13,919 nt of DNA from DASXMX01 sp036794395 (lineage in GTDB: Bacteria > Planctomycetota > Phycisphaerae > Tepidisphaerales > Tepidisphaeraceae), in the NCBI GenBank assembly GCA_036794395.1, contig DAIRGS010000183.1:1-13919 (forward strand), written 5' to 3'. The translations under genes and the position numbers were made by a program. The notes below the pieces were generated by a model. It was not told where the DNA came from and made no database searches. It was given only the letters and a program-made list of their open reading frames with translations. Below are positions 13,249-13,919 of this stretch, piece after piece (positions within the stretch are counted from its first letter, which is position 1; each line of letters opens with the position of its first letter).

Positions 13249-13715
13249 CCCCCGATCTTAGCCTCCGCGCCAGTGGGCGGGAATGAGTACTTCGCGATCG
13301 CCGTCCCGCATTCCGGGCAGGCGCCACTGGTGTTGCCGGTGAGGTTGTAGGAGCAGTTGGGGCAGAGCGGCGTAAACGGAAGGGGCCGCAGGTACCACAT
13401 CAGCCATAGGATGACAGGTCCGAAGCCCGTCACAAAACAAACGGCCCAGTGTGGAACGAATACGATGAATGGGTTCGCCGAACGGAACCCGAAGTCGCCG
13501 ACGCGATGAATTGCGGGTTCGGGGTAGAACCCCTCTCCGAAGCTGCAAGCGACGATCCCATCTGTAGAATCGAGTTCGAGCCGTCCACTTCGAAAGCTGT
13601 CGCCATCGTCTCCAGAGGCGAACGCGTTCTGATAGCTTCGCACCCACAGCACCACCGTTGCCGCGAAAAGCAGAAGCGAGAGTGAACAAGCGAGGGTGAA
13701 TACGCGGCGGCGCAC
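13164..13715 (-). CDS. Membrane protein with C-terminal CxxC zinc ribbon
   Basis: The 183-residue product starts at GTG 13715 (GGGTAA upstream). It has an N-terminal helix (VFTLACSLSLLLFAATVVLWV, 5-25), a soluble middle with GRLELDSTDGIVACSFGEGF (44-63), a second helix (about 85-106, FVPHWAVCFVTGFGPVILWLMW), and a zinc ribbon at 118-136 with Cys118, Cys121, Cys133 and Cys136 (C-x2-C-x11-C-x2-C; SYNLTGN between). The ribbon is of the type that closes many planctomycetal hypothetical proteins; its partner is unknown. The 47 residues after the ribbon are low in pattern and overlap the next gene. A -1/+1 change near 13300 would instead end the protein at 13258, just before that gene, so a frameshift (natural or sequencing) is possible. 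Confidence 0.65.
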   Translation of the reverse strand: MRRRVFTLACSLSLLLFAATVVLWVRSYQNAFASGDDGDSFRSGRLELDSTDGIVACSFGEGFYPEPAIHRVGDFGFRSANPFIVFVPHWAVCFVTGFGPVILWLMWYLRPLPFTPLCPNCSYNLTGNTSGACPECGTAIAKYSFPPTGAEAKIGGWMNHPASPSTTTADSPLSSFQIDAGRF

Positions 13716-13772
13716 CGATGCAGTTTACCCCATCATCCTGACGAGTCCCACATTTCCATTCATAACTCGTAT

Positions 13773-13919
13773 ATGGGAGTGCATGGAACGGAGGTGAAAA
13801 ATGAGATCATCTACATTTGGGCGTCTGAACTTGTTCCCGAACGGGTGAATGGCAGCGCGCTGAAGATCCTGGCCGGCGCTGGGTACAGCTTTGGCCCGGC
13901 GTGGGGTGGGGTCGGGTAA
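13773..13919 (+). CDS. Doubtful 48-codon ORF ending at the window edge
   Basis: An ATG at 13773 opens a frame with its TAA at 13917-13919. The peptide (VKNEIIYIWASELVPERVNG, then a Gly/Trp-rich end) matches nothing I know. A good ribosome site, GGAGG (13790-13794), points instead at an ATG at 13801 in another frame that encodes only 15 residues. It could be a leader, a small gene or chance. Confidence 0.2.
   Translation: MGVHGTEVKNEIIYIWASELVPERVNGSALKILAGAGYSFGPAWGGVG

Overview
The window reads like a chromosomal segment of a Gram-negative bacterium of the Planctomycetota (Phycisphaerae-like). I infer this from the combination of features: a GC-rich sequence, a PEP-CTERM exported protein, lipid A synthesis (LpxB), a large TPR/GT41 'SPINDLY-like' glycosyltransferase, and small membrane proteins starting MRR..(F/L)(T/A)xLxxxLSL, one of which ends in a CxxC zinc ribbon. 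No rRNA, tRNA, CRISPR array, transposase or integrase was seen.

Layout. (1) 227-1715, + strand: an RmlC-like sugar epimerase/cupin followed closely by a family 2 glycosyltransferase, a surface-polysaccharide pair. (2) 1716-2734: a gene-free kilobase holding two diverged copies of one repeat of about 365-390 bp in opposite orientation (1753-2141 and 2618-2254). Each ends in a perfect 16-bp stem, and the two stems differ by compensated base changes. (3) 2735-5207: a large many-helix membrane protein of unknown function, then a PEP-CTERM protein with a PA14-like beta domain. (4) 5421-6627: three genes joined by 4-nt overlaps. The first is a free-standing HYD1-type ADP-ribosyltransferase toxin-like protein and the next two are unrecognised. 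This is the best candidate for a little-described system in the window. (5) 8907-6675, - strand: an EVE-domain protein, a bacterial PH-domain membrane protein and lpxB, again joined by ATGA overlaps and led by a near-perfect Shine-Dalgarno sequence. (6) 9114-9286: a compact unit encoding a 21-residue Lys/Ala-rich peptide, with an excellent Shine-Dalgarno and a textbook intrinsic terminator. (7) 9349-12272: a TPR plus O-GlcNAc-transferase-like (GT41) protein and an overlapping GT4-type glycosyltransferase. (8) 13715-12568, - strand: three small membrane proteins, two of them apparent paralogues, one with a zinc ribbon and one lacking it. (9) A short doubtful ORF ends at the last base.

Taken together, much of the window serves the cell surface: sugar modification, three glycosyltransferases, lipid A and an exported PEP-CTERM protein. 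A possible toxin/immunity-like operon and a non-coding repeat island sit between these genes. Several gene pairs are translationally coupled. Starts were chosen from Shine-Dalgarno spacing and overlaps with the preceding gene; in several cases this shortens the longest possible reading frame.
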